This document shows, one piece after another, positions 17,570 to 26,055 of a stretch of 64,000 nucleotides of DNA. The notes beneath the pieces were generated by a model, which was not told where the DNA came from, did not search any database, and saw only the letters and a list, made by a program, of their open reading frames with translations. The first letter of the stretch is position 1. Every line of letters starts with the position of its first letter. Where the stretch lies: positions 46,899 through 110,898 of the forward strand of contig JAGAJN010000023.1 in NCBI GenBank assembly GCA_017828975.1, in the 5' to 3' direction. The translations under genes and the position numbers were made by a program. The DNA comes from Oscillospiraceae bacterium. GTDB taxonomy: Bacteria; Bacillota; Clostridia; Oscillospirales; Ruminococcaceae.

Positions 17570-17574
17570 AACGA

Positions 17575-17670
17575 GCGGCTCCCCTCAAGGAAAGTACCGA
17601 TAAAGAAGTTTTACCGGTACCGAGCGACAAACTTTGCTTATGACAAAGAGGTCGCCCCTTAGGGAGCCGC
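17575..17670. repeat. Dispersed hairpin repeat, copy A (between convergent genes)
   Basis: Outer arms GCGGCTCCC / GGGAGCCGC enclose a core that reads, on the minus strand, AAGGGGCGACCTCTTTGTCA, then a small loop, CAAAG, TTTGTCGC and TCGGTACCG. The same core recurs near 44040-44120. It lies between the CotH and TIR genes and may double as a terminator. Confidence 0.6.
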
Positions 17671-17682
17671 TTATTGCTTGTA

Positions 17683-19452
17683 TTATTCGGAAAATACGCC
17701 GTTATTCCAGATGCCTTCTAAGCTGATAACTTCGCCGTCGCTTAATGTGGAAGTTTTCTTGCCGCAGCCGTACATAACACCGTTTACGAAATTGGCGTCA
17801 AAGACCTCGGACTGTATCTCGCTGCCGTCAGCATAAACACATTCCAGACGGCCCTGTCCGTTCCATTTTTTGTTGAGCCACCGACCATCGGAATTTATCA
17901 GGCTGTCAATGTCAAATACTATCAGTTCATTCTTGTTTTCTTCGGCTTCGTTGTCGTGAAATTCGCCAATGTAGGTCATAGTATTTCCGTTTGCGAAGGT
18001 TATGACCTCGGTGCCGTAGCCGTCAACACAATCGTCTGCAAAGGTGCCTTCATATACTCTGGACTTAACCTCTCCGTCGGCATACAGGAATTCCATTCTG
18101 CCTGTGCCGTTTCTGCTGCCGGCTTTATAGGTGCCTTCATATTGCCTTGTATCGCCGTTTCGGAAGGTCACCAAAGTTTTTCCGTTTCCGTCAGCATTGT
18201 TATTCAGAAAATCACCATCATATTCCGACGTTGATTTGTCGCTTTTTTCACTGTATGTGCAGACTGCGTGAATATAGCCCGTTGCTTTGTCGTCCTTCCA
18301 ATCGCCCTCGCTTATTCTGACATCTCCGTTATGCAATTCGCTTGTCATTGTGCCTTTTCCGTTTGCTTTGCCCTTGGTAAATTCGCCTTCGTAAGTAATG
18401 ACATCGCCGTTTTTGTAGGTTCTGACTCTTTTTCCCGTACCCTCGGCATTGCCGTTAACAAAGCTTCCGTCAAATACACTATTGGCGATCTCTGAGTCTT
18501 CGCCGTATACCATTTCAACGTGTCCTTTTCCGTTATGCTGACCGTCTATGAATTCGCCCTCAAGGGTTTTGACCGATCCATCTTCAGATGTTATTTTTCC
18601 TTTGCAGGTGCCATTGAGCTTGCAGTTGATAAATGTGCCTTCATATACGTACTTTTTGCCGTCGCTGTGTACATGTGTCAGAGTACCTGTTCCTTCGGCG
18701 GAACCGTTTACCCAATTTCCTGTGTATGTAAGCTGTTTTTTGTCGCCTGACCAGGTAAATGTGCCGTATCCGTCGGGCTTGCCTTTGGTCAGCTCTCCTT
18801 TGTAGCTGCCCGAAACGGTCCCGAAATACGCATCATAAAAGGTGCAGTCTACCGTTTTGTTTGATGAAAATACATAGAATACAAGATACAGTGCGCTTAA
18901 GATCATTACGATGAAAGCTGCTGCCAGTATTCGGAGATTGTGTTTTAAGGCTCTGCTTGCTTCTTTATTTGTATCAATATATTGCTTTAGTAAGGTTTTC
19001 GTCAGTTCGTTATTTTCTTTTTTTGTATTTTCCTCGGCGGGAGTGTTCCGAGGGGTGCCAAGAACATTTGAGAGCAGCAAAGTGACCTCGTCCAGCTTAT
19101 AATCGCCGTTTTCGGGGTCGACGGTTATCCAGTGGGCACCTGTAAGATAGTATTCAAAGGAGCCTGTCAGCTCGGTATCATCTATTTTATAGGGTATGAC
19201 AAGTGTATCCTTTTTCTCGGCAATGCTCAGTTCCTTGGGCACCTGTGTGGAGCACGACGAATTTTTGCTGTAAATAAGCAGCATTGCCCTTGCATCGCTG
19301 AGAGCGCTGCTTATAGTTGCTGCCCAGTCGCTTCCCGCAGCAATATCTCTGGGGGCTATCCAGCAGGTAATTCCATTTTTTTCAAGCTGTTCGCATATAT
19401 AGTCGGCGATTTTTTTATCAACAGAACTATGGCTTATGAAAACGTCTGCCAC
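17683..19452 (-). CDS. TIR-domain / transmembrane / MORN-repeat protein
   Basis: 589 aa from a GTG at 19452 that has AAGGAGG 9 nt upstream; an earlier in-frame codon at 19521 lacks a site. Residues 1-130 are a TIR domain: DVFISHSSVDKKIADYI, CWIAPRDI, and PKELSIAEK with a Glu (E74) at the position expected for NADase-type TIRs. A linker and one TM helix follow (about 173-197). From about 205 to the end there are about 14 MORN units (YEGEFTKGKANGKGTM type). With the TIR facing the cytoplasm, the MORN part would be outside (inference). No partner defence gene is adjacent. The role could be stress, phage defence or signalling. Confidence 0.85.
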   Translation of the reverse strand: MADVFISHSSVDKKIADYICEQLEKNGITCWIAPRDIAAGSDWAATISSALSDARAMLLIYSKNSSCSTQVPKELSIAEKKDTLVIPYKIDDTELTGSFEYYLTGAHWITVDPENGDYKLDEVTLLLSNVLGTPRNTPAEENTKKENNELTKTLLKQYIDTNKEASRALKHNLRILAAAFIVMILSALYLVFYVFSSNKTVDCTFYDAYFGTVSGSYKGELTKGKPDGYGTFTWSGDKKQLTYTGNWVNGSAEGTGTLTHVHSDGKKYVYEGTFINCKLNGTCKGKITSEDGSVKTLEGEFIDGQHNGKGHVEMVYGEDSEIANSVFDGSFVNGNAEGTGKRVRTYKNGDVITYEGEFTKGKANGKGTMTSELHNGDVRISEGDWKDDKATGYIHAVCTYSEKSDKSTSEYDGDFLNNNADGNGKTLVTFRNGDTRQYEGTYKAGSRNGTGRMEFLYADGEVKSRVYEGTFADDCVDGYGTEVITFANGNTMTYIGEFHDNEAEENKNELIVFDIDSLINSDGRWLNKKWNGQGRLECVYADGSEIQSEVFDANFVNGVMYGCGKKTSTLSDGEVISLEGIWNNGVFSE

Positions 19453-19542
19453 GCTGCTATCCTCCTTGCAACCGATTATTATCACATGGAAAATTATATC
19501 ACTTTTTTTGGATAAAGTCAATAATTGACATAAAAGCTTAAA

Positions 19543-20370
19543 TTATCCCGAAATTATCCGATAAATATCGCTTTTTTTGAACCCCGTCCGCTTTGCCGCT
19601 TCCTTGCAGGCGTCGGCGGGCTTCATTCCCTCGGAAATAAGGCTTCTTGCCAGCTCGGCGGCAGATTCTACGGTAAATTCCTCGGAAATGACAGGGGGAA
19701 TATAACCCTCAACTATCAGCACAAATTCTCCCCTGGGATTGACATCTTCGTAATATTTCACCGCTTCGGAAAGGGTAGTCCTGATGACCTCCTCGTGAAT
19801 TTTCGTAAGCTCACGGCAGATGGAAATTTTCCTGTCCCCGAAATATTTCAGCATATCCTCCAGAGTGGTTTTCAGCTTGTGGGGGGCTTCGTAAAATATG
19901 AGAGTGTGGGTGTCTTTGGAAACCGATTCAAGGTGGGCATAACGCTGCTTTTTTGCCACCGACAGAAATCCCTCAAAGGCAAATCTGGACGTCGAAAGTC
20001 CGCTGACCGCCAGCGCAGAAGCCGCCGCAACGGGTCCCGGAACGACTGCCGTTTCAATGCCAAGCTCGGCACACATTTTCACCAGATCCTCGCCGGGGTC
20101 GGAGATGCAGGGCATACCCGCATCGGTAACAACGGCGCAGTTTTCGCCCTCGGAAATGCGCCTTACAATACTCTCGGAAACGTTCCTTGCCGAATGCTCG
20201 TGATAGCTGACAAGGGGCTTTTTTATGCCCAGATGGTTCAGCAGCTTGACCGTAACTCTCGTGTCCTCGGCGCAGATAAAATCCACCTCGGACAGTATCC
20301 TTGCCGCCCTCGCCGTAATGTCCTCCAGATTGCCTATGGGCGTTCCCACAACGTAAAGCTTGCCGCTCAT
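19543..20370 (-). CDS. rsmI: 16S rRNA (cytidine-1402-2'-O)-methyltransferase
   Basis: 275 aa, the usual size. It has the tetrapyrrole-methylase-type fold: LYVVGTPIGNLEDITARA at the N-terminus, CAEDTRVTVKLLNHLGI, VTDAGMPCISDPGEDLV, and VPGPVAAASALAVSGL. It uses S-adenosylmethionine to methylate the ribose of C1402 in the ribosomal decoding centre. The start overlaps the upstream methylase gene by 4 nt, so they are co-translated. AGGAGG lies before the ATG. Confidence 0.95.
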   Translation of the reverse strand: MSGKLYVVGTPIGNLEDITARAARILSEVDFICAEDTRVTVKLLNHLGIKKPLVSYHEHSARNVSESIVRRISEGENCAVVTDAGMPCISDPGEDLVKMCAELGIETAVVPGPVAAASALAVSGLSTSRFAFEGFLSVAKKQRYAHLESVSKDTHTLIFYEAPHKLKTTLEDMLKYFGDRKISICRELTKIHEEVIRTTLSEAVKYYEDVNPRGEFVLIVEGYIPPVISEEFTVESAAELARSLISEGMKPADACKEAAKRTGFKKSDIYRIISG

Positions 20371-21113
20371 TGCCTTGCCTCCTGTCCGTAAATGCGCATA
20401 AGTTCGTCCGAAAACCCGTTTTCACCGTTGATATACAGCTGCGGAAGCACCTTCATAAACGGCTTTGAGCCCTTTTTTCCCTCGATAAGGAACAGCCACG
20501 GAGCGGTTTCGGGTGTTTTGCTGACAAAGCGCAGAGTTTTCGGTTCGATATGGTTTGCTTTCATGGCGGAGATAACGTCCGCAAGCCGTTCGGGACGGTT
20601 GCAGAGGCAGAGCTTTCCGCCGAATTTCAGGAGCCTGTCCGCCGCTCTGCAAACGTCGTCAATGCCGCACATTATCTCGTGACGGGCGATCTTCTGAGCG
20701 TCCAACTCACTTTCAATGCCGCAGCTTGCAGCCTTGTAGGGGGGATTGCAGGTGACAACATCAAGCTGCCCCAAAGGTGTGCCGTCCCACAATTCTTTCA
20801 GGTCTGCGCAGATGGGGTGAAGCTTTGACAAATTGGCGGTGCAGTCGGGATTTGCTGAAGATTTTTCAATAGACAGTTTAAGCTGTTCAATGGCTTGCTC
20901 CTGAATATCAACGCAAAAGATCTCCTTCGGGGAGAATTTTATCTCCATAAGCATGGGTATGATACCGCAGCCCGTGCCCAGGTCGCAGACTCTGTCCTTA
21001 TGGCGAAGGTCCGAATAATCTGCCAGAAGAAAGGCGTCCGTGCCGAAGCGGTGCTCCTTTGTAACGCACAGTTCTACGCCGTTTTTCAGCTTTTCATAGC
21101 TTATATCAGTCAT
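20367..21113 (-). CDS. tRNA1(Val) (adenine-37-N6)-methyltransferase-like protein
   Basis: 248 aa. Rossmann-type methyltransferase with SAM-binding CDLGTGCGIIPM and the amino-methylase motif NPPY (in VTCNPPYKA). It matches the TrmN6/YfiC group, which methylates A37 of tRNA1(Val). In Firmicutes this gene is commonly next to rsmI, as here. The start ATG has AGGAG upstream. Substrate assignment follows the family. Confidence 0.85.
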   Translation of the reverse strand: MTDISYEKLKNGVELCVTKEHRFGTDAFLLADYSDLRHKDRVCDLGTGCGIIPMLMEIKFSPKEIFCVDIQEQAIEQLKLSIEKSSANPDCTANLSKLHPICADLKELWDGTPLGQLDVVTCNPPYKAASCGIESELDAQKIARHEIMCGIDDVCRAADRLLKFGGKLCLCNRPERLADVISAMKANHIEPKTLRFVSKTPETAPWLFLIEGKKGSKPFMKVLPQLYINGENGFSDELMRIYGQEARQ

Positions 21114-21150
21114 AAATCTTCTCCTGTAATTTTAGTGTGGTGTTCATGAA

Positions 21151-21180
21151 TGTGTCCCCACGCCTTTGGCAGGGGACACA
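21151..21180 (-). terminator. Hairpin after the trkH-like gene
   Basis: Arms TGTGTCCCC / GGGGACACA with a 12-nt loop, just downstream of the channel gene stop on the minus strand. No T run follows, so termination is uncertain. Confidence 0.4.
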
Positions 21181-21191
21181 AACAGAAATTC

Positions 21192-22550
21192 TTATACAAA
21201 CAGCTTGCCTTCGGGAATGACTTCGTTCTTGGGACGTTTATCCGCACCAAGGGTAAGGGTGATGGCGAACGAAACAGGTCCCACACGTCCGATAAACATA
21301 GTCAGGCAGAGAATAAGCCGTGAGAATGTGTCGGGGACAGCGGTATATCCCGCAGAAAGTCCGCAGGTGGAGAATGCCGAAGCAGCTTCAAAAACAGCGT
21401 CGATTACCGAAACACCGCAGTCATTTCCGATATGGACGAATATCAGCGAACTGATGACCGTAACGGTCGCCGAAAGCACGATGATCGACAGGGATTTGTA
21501 TACCAGATCCTTGCTTATCCGCCTGCCGAGCATAACCGTATCGGGCTGATTGCGGACAACGCTTATTACCGTACAGATAACGATGGCAACGGTGGTTATC
21601 TTGATACCGCCGCCCGTCGAACCGGGGGCAACGCCTATGAACATATAGCATATCGCCGCAAGCTTTGTCAGCGGTCCTGCCTTACTGATGTCAACGGTGG
21701 AAAAGCCCGCAGTTCTGAAGGTTATGGACTGAAAAAGGGAGTGGACTATCTTCTGTCCCGTGCCGCAGTTTCCGATGGTTTCGGGGTTGTTCCATTCGAG
21801 GACGGCGAAGATGACCGTTCCGCTGACGATAAGTATTCCCGTCATAATGAGGACTATTTTTGTCTGCATCACCAGCTTTTTGGTTTTGCTGTAATTACGT
21901 ATATCCGTCCATACCACAAAGCCCATACCGCCCGCAACGATAAGTGCCATTATGGTGAACATTACCAGCGGATTTGACGAAACCGGTGCAAGGCTGCCGC
22001 CGGGGACTTCAATTCCCATAAGGTCAAAGCCGCCGTTGGTAAATGCGGAAATTGCGTGAAAAAATGAGAAAAATATCCCTTTCGGTCCGTATTTCGGGAC
22101 ATAGTATATCATAAGCAGTGCTGCTCCTATGCCTTCGCAGACCGCCGAGATTATCATGACCGATTTGACCAGCTGCTTAACGTCGGAAAACCCAGTGGTA
22201 TTCACCGATTCGGACGCCGCCTGCATAGTCCTAAGACCCATTTTTTTCCCCGAAACAAAGGTGAAAAATGAGGTAAATGTAACCAGTCCCAGACCGCCTA
22301 TTTGCAGCATAAGCATAATGACCACCTGACCGAAGGTGTTCCAATGTGAGTATGTATCGTAAACGCTCAGACCTGTAACACAGGTTGCGGAAGTAGCGGT
22401 AAACAGGGCGTCTATGGGGTGTGTGAAGCTGTTATCACGGGAGCTTATGGGCAGCGCAAGCAGAATTGTTCCCGTGACAATTACGAGAAGAAAGCTCAGC
22501 ACGATAAGCTTGGTTGGTTCTATTGTTTTTTTCTGTTTTATAACGGGCAT
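21192..22550 (-). CDS. TrkH/KtrB-family potassium uptake channel subunit
   Basis: 452 aa. About eight to ten membrane segments are arranged as four M1-P-M2 repeats. Filter-like stretches include SATCVTGLSVYD, SAFTNGGFDL, FRTAGFSTVD and SAFSTCGLSAGY, each with the conserved Gly of the K+ filter. VAPGSTGGGIKITT is also a family mark. It would need a cytoplasmic RCK subunit (KtrA/TrkA), which is not adjacent. It is divergent from a two-component system at 22788, which might sense osmotic or K+ state (inference). GAGGATA precedes the ATG. Confidence 0.92.
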   Translation of the reverse strand: MPVIKQKKTIEPTKLIVLSFLLVIVTGTILLALPISSRDNSFTHPIDALFTATSATCVTGLSVYDTYSHWNTFGQVVIMLMLQIGGLGLVTFTSFFTFVSGKKMGLRTMQAASESVNTTGFSDVKQLVKSVMIISAVCEGIGAALLMIYYVPKYGPKGIFFSFFHAISAFTNGGFDLMGIEVPGGSLAPVSSNPLVMFTIMALIVAGGMGFVVWTDIRNYSKTKKLVMQTKIVLIMTGILIVSGTVIFAVLEWNNPETIGNCGTGQKIVHSLFQSITFRTAGFSTVDISKAGPLTKLAAICYMFIGVAPGSTGGGIKITTVAIVICTVISVVRNQPDTVMLGRRISKDLVYKSLSIIVLSATVTVISSLIFVHIGNDCGVSVIDAVFEAASAFSTCGLSAGYTAVPDTFSRLILCLTMFIGRVGPVSFAITLTLGADKRPKNEVIPEGKLFV

Positions 22551-22787
22551 GGCAATATCCTCTTTTTTGATAAATAATACTATACCATTATACCATATTT
22601 TTGCGGATTTACAAGGGATTTTGCGAAAATTTTATTTTTCTGTGATGTTCGGTTGCAAAATCTCCCCGAATACTTTATAATAGTATCTGTGGGTATCGTA
22701 AGAATTTTGTAAGCTTTATGTCAGCAGGGACGACAGAAAAGCGTGTTAATATAATATTGCCGGCAAAGCAAGGAAAGGAAAATACAA

Positions 22788-23498
22788 ATGGATAATACAA
22801 ACGCAGCTATTCTCGTGGCAGATGACGACAGGGAAATAACGGCAGGAATTGCCCGTCTGCTGGAGCTGGAGGGCTATCGTGTCATAAAGGCGTATGACGG
22901 TTTGCAGGCGCTGGAGGCACTTACGGAAAACAAGATACAGCTTATCATCATGGACGTTATGATGCCGAAAATGGACGGTCTGTCCGCTACTATGCGTATT
23001 CGTCAGGAGCAGAATATCCCCATAATGATACTGTCCGCCAAGACCGAGGACACGGACAAGGTTCTGGGGCTGTCCATGGGTGCGGACGATTATATCTCAA
23101 AGCCCTATTCGCCTGCGGAGCTGGTGGCGAGGGTGCGTTCTCAGCTGCGGCGTTATCTTCGGCTGGGAGATGTTAATTCCTCTCAGGCGGTGAAGGACGC
23201 TGTAACGGTGGGTGGGCTGACGCTGAATATCGGTGAGAAGCAGCTTTATCTGGACGGCGAGCCTGTTCGACTGACAGCTACCGAATTCAAGATAATGCGT
23301 CTGCTGATGGAGAACGCAGGCAGGGTATATCCCGCAGAGGAGATTTACGAAAAGGTGTGGAATGAAGAGGCTTTTGCGGTTGAAAACACGGTCATGGTAC
23401 ATATCAGGCGTATCCGTGAAAAGATAGAGATCAACCCGAAGGAGCCGAAATATTTAAAGGTGGTGTGGGGAATTGGATATAAAATCGAAAAGCTCTGA
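22788..23498 (+). CDS. OmpR-family response regulator
   Basis: 236 aa. Receiver: DDD at 12-14, phospho-site D56 in IIMDVMMP, K105 in YISKPYSP. The DNA-binding winged helix is intact (TATEFKIMRLLMEN, VWNEEAFAVENTVMVHIRRI, VWGIGYKIEKL). It belongs to the VanR-like branch. AAGGAAAGG precedes the ATG. The gene overlaps the kinase start by 26 nt, so the pair is translationally coupled. The 237-bp gap before it (22551-22787) is AT-rich, with TAATATAAT near 22747 as a possible -10. Confidence 0.93.
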   Translation: MDNTNAAILVADDDREITAGIARLLELEGYRVIKAYDGLQALEALTENKIQLIIMDVMMPKMDGLSATMRIRQEQNIPIMILSAKTEDTDKVLGLSMGADDYISKPYSPAELVARVRSQLRRYLRLGDVNSSQAVKDAVTVGGLTLNIGEKQLYLDGEPVRLTATEFKIMRLLMENAGRVYPAEEIYEKVWNEEAFAVENTVMVHIRRIREKIEINPKEPKYLKVVWGIGYKIEKL

Positions 23499-25770
23499 AA
23501 AGAGCAAAAACAGGCTGAACGGCTTTATGCGGCTGTTCTGGCTTGTCATAGCCTGTGCGGCTGTCTGCTATGCGTTTTTTACGGCGTATATTACATACGA
23601 GAGAGGATTTTATCCCGAAACGCTTATTGAAGCCGATTATACCAAAAGCTCGGACTATGAGCACAGAACGGTGTCTGCATATTCACGGTCAATTGACAGG
23701 CTGGCTGACTTTATCCGTGATTTTAACAGCTATTGTTATTTGTCGGCGGAGGGTTCCGACAGCGGTTCATTGACACATTCGGAGGACGGCATTCTGATAC
23801 ATTCCGACAGCGAATCGGGAGATATTTGGTTTTTGGGAGCAGTCGGTGATGACGGTATTTACAGGCGGACTTACACAAAGAAAATTTCCGAGGACGTGAC
23901 GGATTATTACTTTTACAGCTCGGTCACAAGCTATGACGGAACGCTTACATTTGTTTACTGCAACGCCCCGAAATCGGTGTTTGAAAACGGCAGCAGCATT
24001 GTTCGGAATAATGACACATTCAGCGACAGTGTGACGGGCAATATAGCCTCAAACTATTATCTGGCGGGCGAACCGACAACTCTTGTTTACGACTGCCTGC
24101 CCGACAGCGTAAGCTATACTATGAGCAAATTCGGTGCCGATTCCGACTGCTATTTTGCCGCTGCGCCCAAGACACAATTTGTGGAAAATGCTCAGGCTGC
24201 GTGGACTGCGGAACGTCAGCGGCTTATCCCAATAATCGTGACCATAGGCTGCTGTATATTGGCGGCTTTGATGTCGCTCATATGCTTCTGCGTTGTCAGC
24301 CTGAAAAAGCTGCCCGATGAAAATGGGGAGATGTCAGTCAGACTGTCGTTTTTCAGCCGTATACCGCTGGAGATAACTCTTGCTCTTTCGGTCATACTTT
24401 CGGTTCAGTTGACTGTATTGACCTATGATATGCGATGGACAAGCTGGGTAAACGGTACCGAGGCTATCACACGTCTTTCGGTGAATATCCACCGTGCGGC
24501 AATGGTTGGCTGGGTCTTTGTGACCTTTGCCTTCTGCTTTTCGCTGATAGTTCAGATACTTTCGCTTATTGAAACAAAGGGCTTTGTGGCAAACTCCTTT
24601 ATCTGCCGATTTACGGCGTGGGTAATACGTACAGTGAAGGGATTTGCGGCAAAGATAAAAGAAGCAAACAGTACAAGAAAAAAGAGAGGGAAGCTGACTC
24701 CCATTGAATTTGTAAAGGGCATAGGTCAGGCTTTCAGGGAAAAGATTTTCAGAAAGCGTATTCCCATTGAGAAGAAAATGCTGAAAATGACGCTTATTTG
24801 GCTGGGTGCGGAGGTCGTTTGCGGTCTTATATGTCTGCTGTGCCTTTTGGACAGTGCCGAGGAGATAGCGGTAGTATTTTTCATTATCTGCTTTGCGTTT
24901 TTCGGAATGTATATGGCTTTCCTTTACAGCACCTATCGGGACATAGGCAAGCTTGCCGCAAGGATAGAAGCGGTTTCCAAGGGTGAAAAGCCCGATGGAA
25001 ACGAGATTTATCCCGATTCGCCGCTTTATCACATCTATCTTGACCTCGAAAACATTGACGAGGGAATGAAGAAGAGCATTGAGGAGCAGGTCAAGTCGGA
25101 GCGTATGAAGATTGAGCTGGTGACGAATGTTTCCCACGACCTGAAAACGCCCCTTACATCTATCATCAGCTATGTTGACCTGCTGTCGAAAACGGAGCTT
25201 TCCGACGAGGCGGCGGACTATGTGAAGGTAATTTCCGCAAAGGCTGAGCGGCTGAAAAATATCGTTTCCGACCTGTTCGACATTGCCAAGGCAAACAGCG
25301 GAAATTCAAACGTTGAGCTGGAAAATCTCGACCTTTGCAAGCTTATCGTTCAGACGCTTGCGGATATGGACGACAGGGTGAACGCTTCGGGAATGACCAT
25401 AAAAACGAAGCTGCCAAGCGCCCCCGTCATTATCCGTTCGGACGGAAAGAAGCTTTATCGTGTGTTCCAGAATCTTATTGACAATGCCCTGAAATACTCC
25501 TTAAAGGGCACACGAATTTTCATTGAAGCGGAAATATCTGACGGTCTTGTGAAGACTTCCGTTAAGAACACGTCCGCCTATGAGCTTGACTTTACTGCCG
25601 ACGAGATAAAGGAGCGTTTCACAAGAGGGGACAAGTCCCGTTCCACCGAGGGCAGCGGGCTGGGACTGTCCATAGCCGAAAGCTTTACGGCAGTTTGCGG
25701 CGGCAGCTTTAATGTAGTTATAGACGGCGATCAGTTCAGGACGGAGGTAGTGTTCCCGACGGTTATCTGA
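23473..25770 (+). CDS. Sensor histidine kinase with large extracytoplasmic and multi-pass membrane part
   Basis: 765 aa if the TTG at 23473 (GGGG upstream) is used; an ATG at 23527 is the alternative. TM1 is at about 20-42, an extracytoplasmic domain spans about 43-250, then several more hydrophobic segments to about residue 490. HisKA has the phospho-accepting His in NVSHDLKTP (H555). The ATPase domain shows LIDNALKYS and SGLGLSIAESF. The architecture is VanS-like but with a much longer membrane region than usual. The ligand is unknown. It is paired with the overlapping regulator. Confidence 0.9.
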   Translation: MDIKSKSSEKSKNRLNGFMRLFWLVIACAAVCYAFFTAYITYERGFYPETLIEADYTKSSDYEHRTVSAYSRSIDRLADFIRDFNSYCYLSAEGSDSGSLTHSEDGILIHSDSESGDIWFLGAVGDDGIYRRTYTKKISEDVTDYYFYSSVTSYDGTLTFVYCNAPKSVFENGSSIVRNNDTFSDSVTGNIASNYYLAGEPTTLVYDCLPDSVSYTMSKFGADSDCYFAAAPKTQFVENAQAAWTAERQRLIPIIVTIGCCILAALMSLICFCVVSLKKLPDENGEMSVRLSFFSRIPLEITLALSVILSVQLTVLTYDMRWTSWVNGTEAITRLSVNIHRAAMVGWVFVTFAFCFSLIVQILSLIETKGFVANSFICRFTAWVIRTVKGFAAKIKEANSTRKKRGKLTPIEFVKGIGQAFREKIFRKRIPIEKKMLKMTLIWLGAEVVCGLICLLCLLDSAEEIAVVFFIICFAFFGMYMAFLYSTYRDIGKLAARIEAVSKGEKPDGNEIYPDSPLYHIYLDLENIDEGMKKSIEEQVKSERMKIELVTNVSHDLKTPLTSIISYVDLLSKTELSDEAADYVKVISAKAERLKNIVSDLFDIAKANSGNSNVELENLDLCKLIVQTLADMDDRVNASGMTIKTKLPSAPVIIRSDGKKLYRVFQNLIDNALKYSLKGTRIFIEAEISDGLVKTSVKNTSAYELDFTADEIKERFTRGDKSRSTEGSGLGLSIAESFTAVCGGSFNVVIDGDQFRTEVVFPTVI

Positions 25771-25791
25771 TAAAATCAAATTCCCCCAAAA

Positions 25792-25820
25792 AACGGCATT
25801 GCTTCGGCAGTGCCGTTTGT
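25792..25820 (+). terminator. Terminator of the second two-component operon
   Basis: AACGGCATTGC-TTCG-GCAGTGCCGTT hairpin with a UUCG loop, then TTTGTC. Confidence 0.75.
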
Positions 25821-25872
25821 CACTAATAATGACAATTTAGCTTGTTTTGTCAAAAAATATTAACAGGTTATA

Positions 25873-25901
25873 TTGACATTTAGTCAATATTGTGATAAAA
25901 T
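25873..25901 (+). promoter_or_regulatory. Strong promoter of the GGDEF-GH25-YezG operon, with a palindrome over the -35
   Basis: Perfect TTGACA (25873-25878), 17-nt spacer, TAAAAT (25896-25901). The -35 lies inside an inverted repeat, ATTGAC-N5-GTCAAT (25872-25888), which could be a repressor site. Confidence 0.75.
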
Positions 25902-25918
25902 ATTAATATAAACATTTA

Positions 25919-26018
25919 TACTAAACGCCATTTAATTCACGGAGAAGAAATCGGCGTAAAAGACTTGCATATATGGTTTTTGCGCCGAGAGATTCCCGTG
26001 ATTAATGGACGTTTAGTA
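25919..26018 (+). repeat. 100-nt imperfect hairpin in the 5' leader of the diguanylate cyclase gene
   Basis: Arms 25919-25963 and 25976-26018 pair over roughly 30 base pairs with a few bulges and one internal loop; the outer 9 bp are perfect. It begins about 10 nt after the predicted transcription start and ends 26 nt before the ribosome site. It is not a known riboswitch by eye. It could be a structured 5' UTR or an inserted small element. Confidence 0.65.
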
Positions 26019-26055
26019 TTTGACATCATCTTCCATGGAATTTGGGGGGATACGT

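Noticed and set aside
25919-26018. Cyclic-di-GMP riboswitch before the GGDEF gene
   Set aside because: The conserved aptamer motifs of class I and class II were looked for and are absent; the element is essentially one long hairpin.
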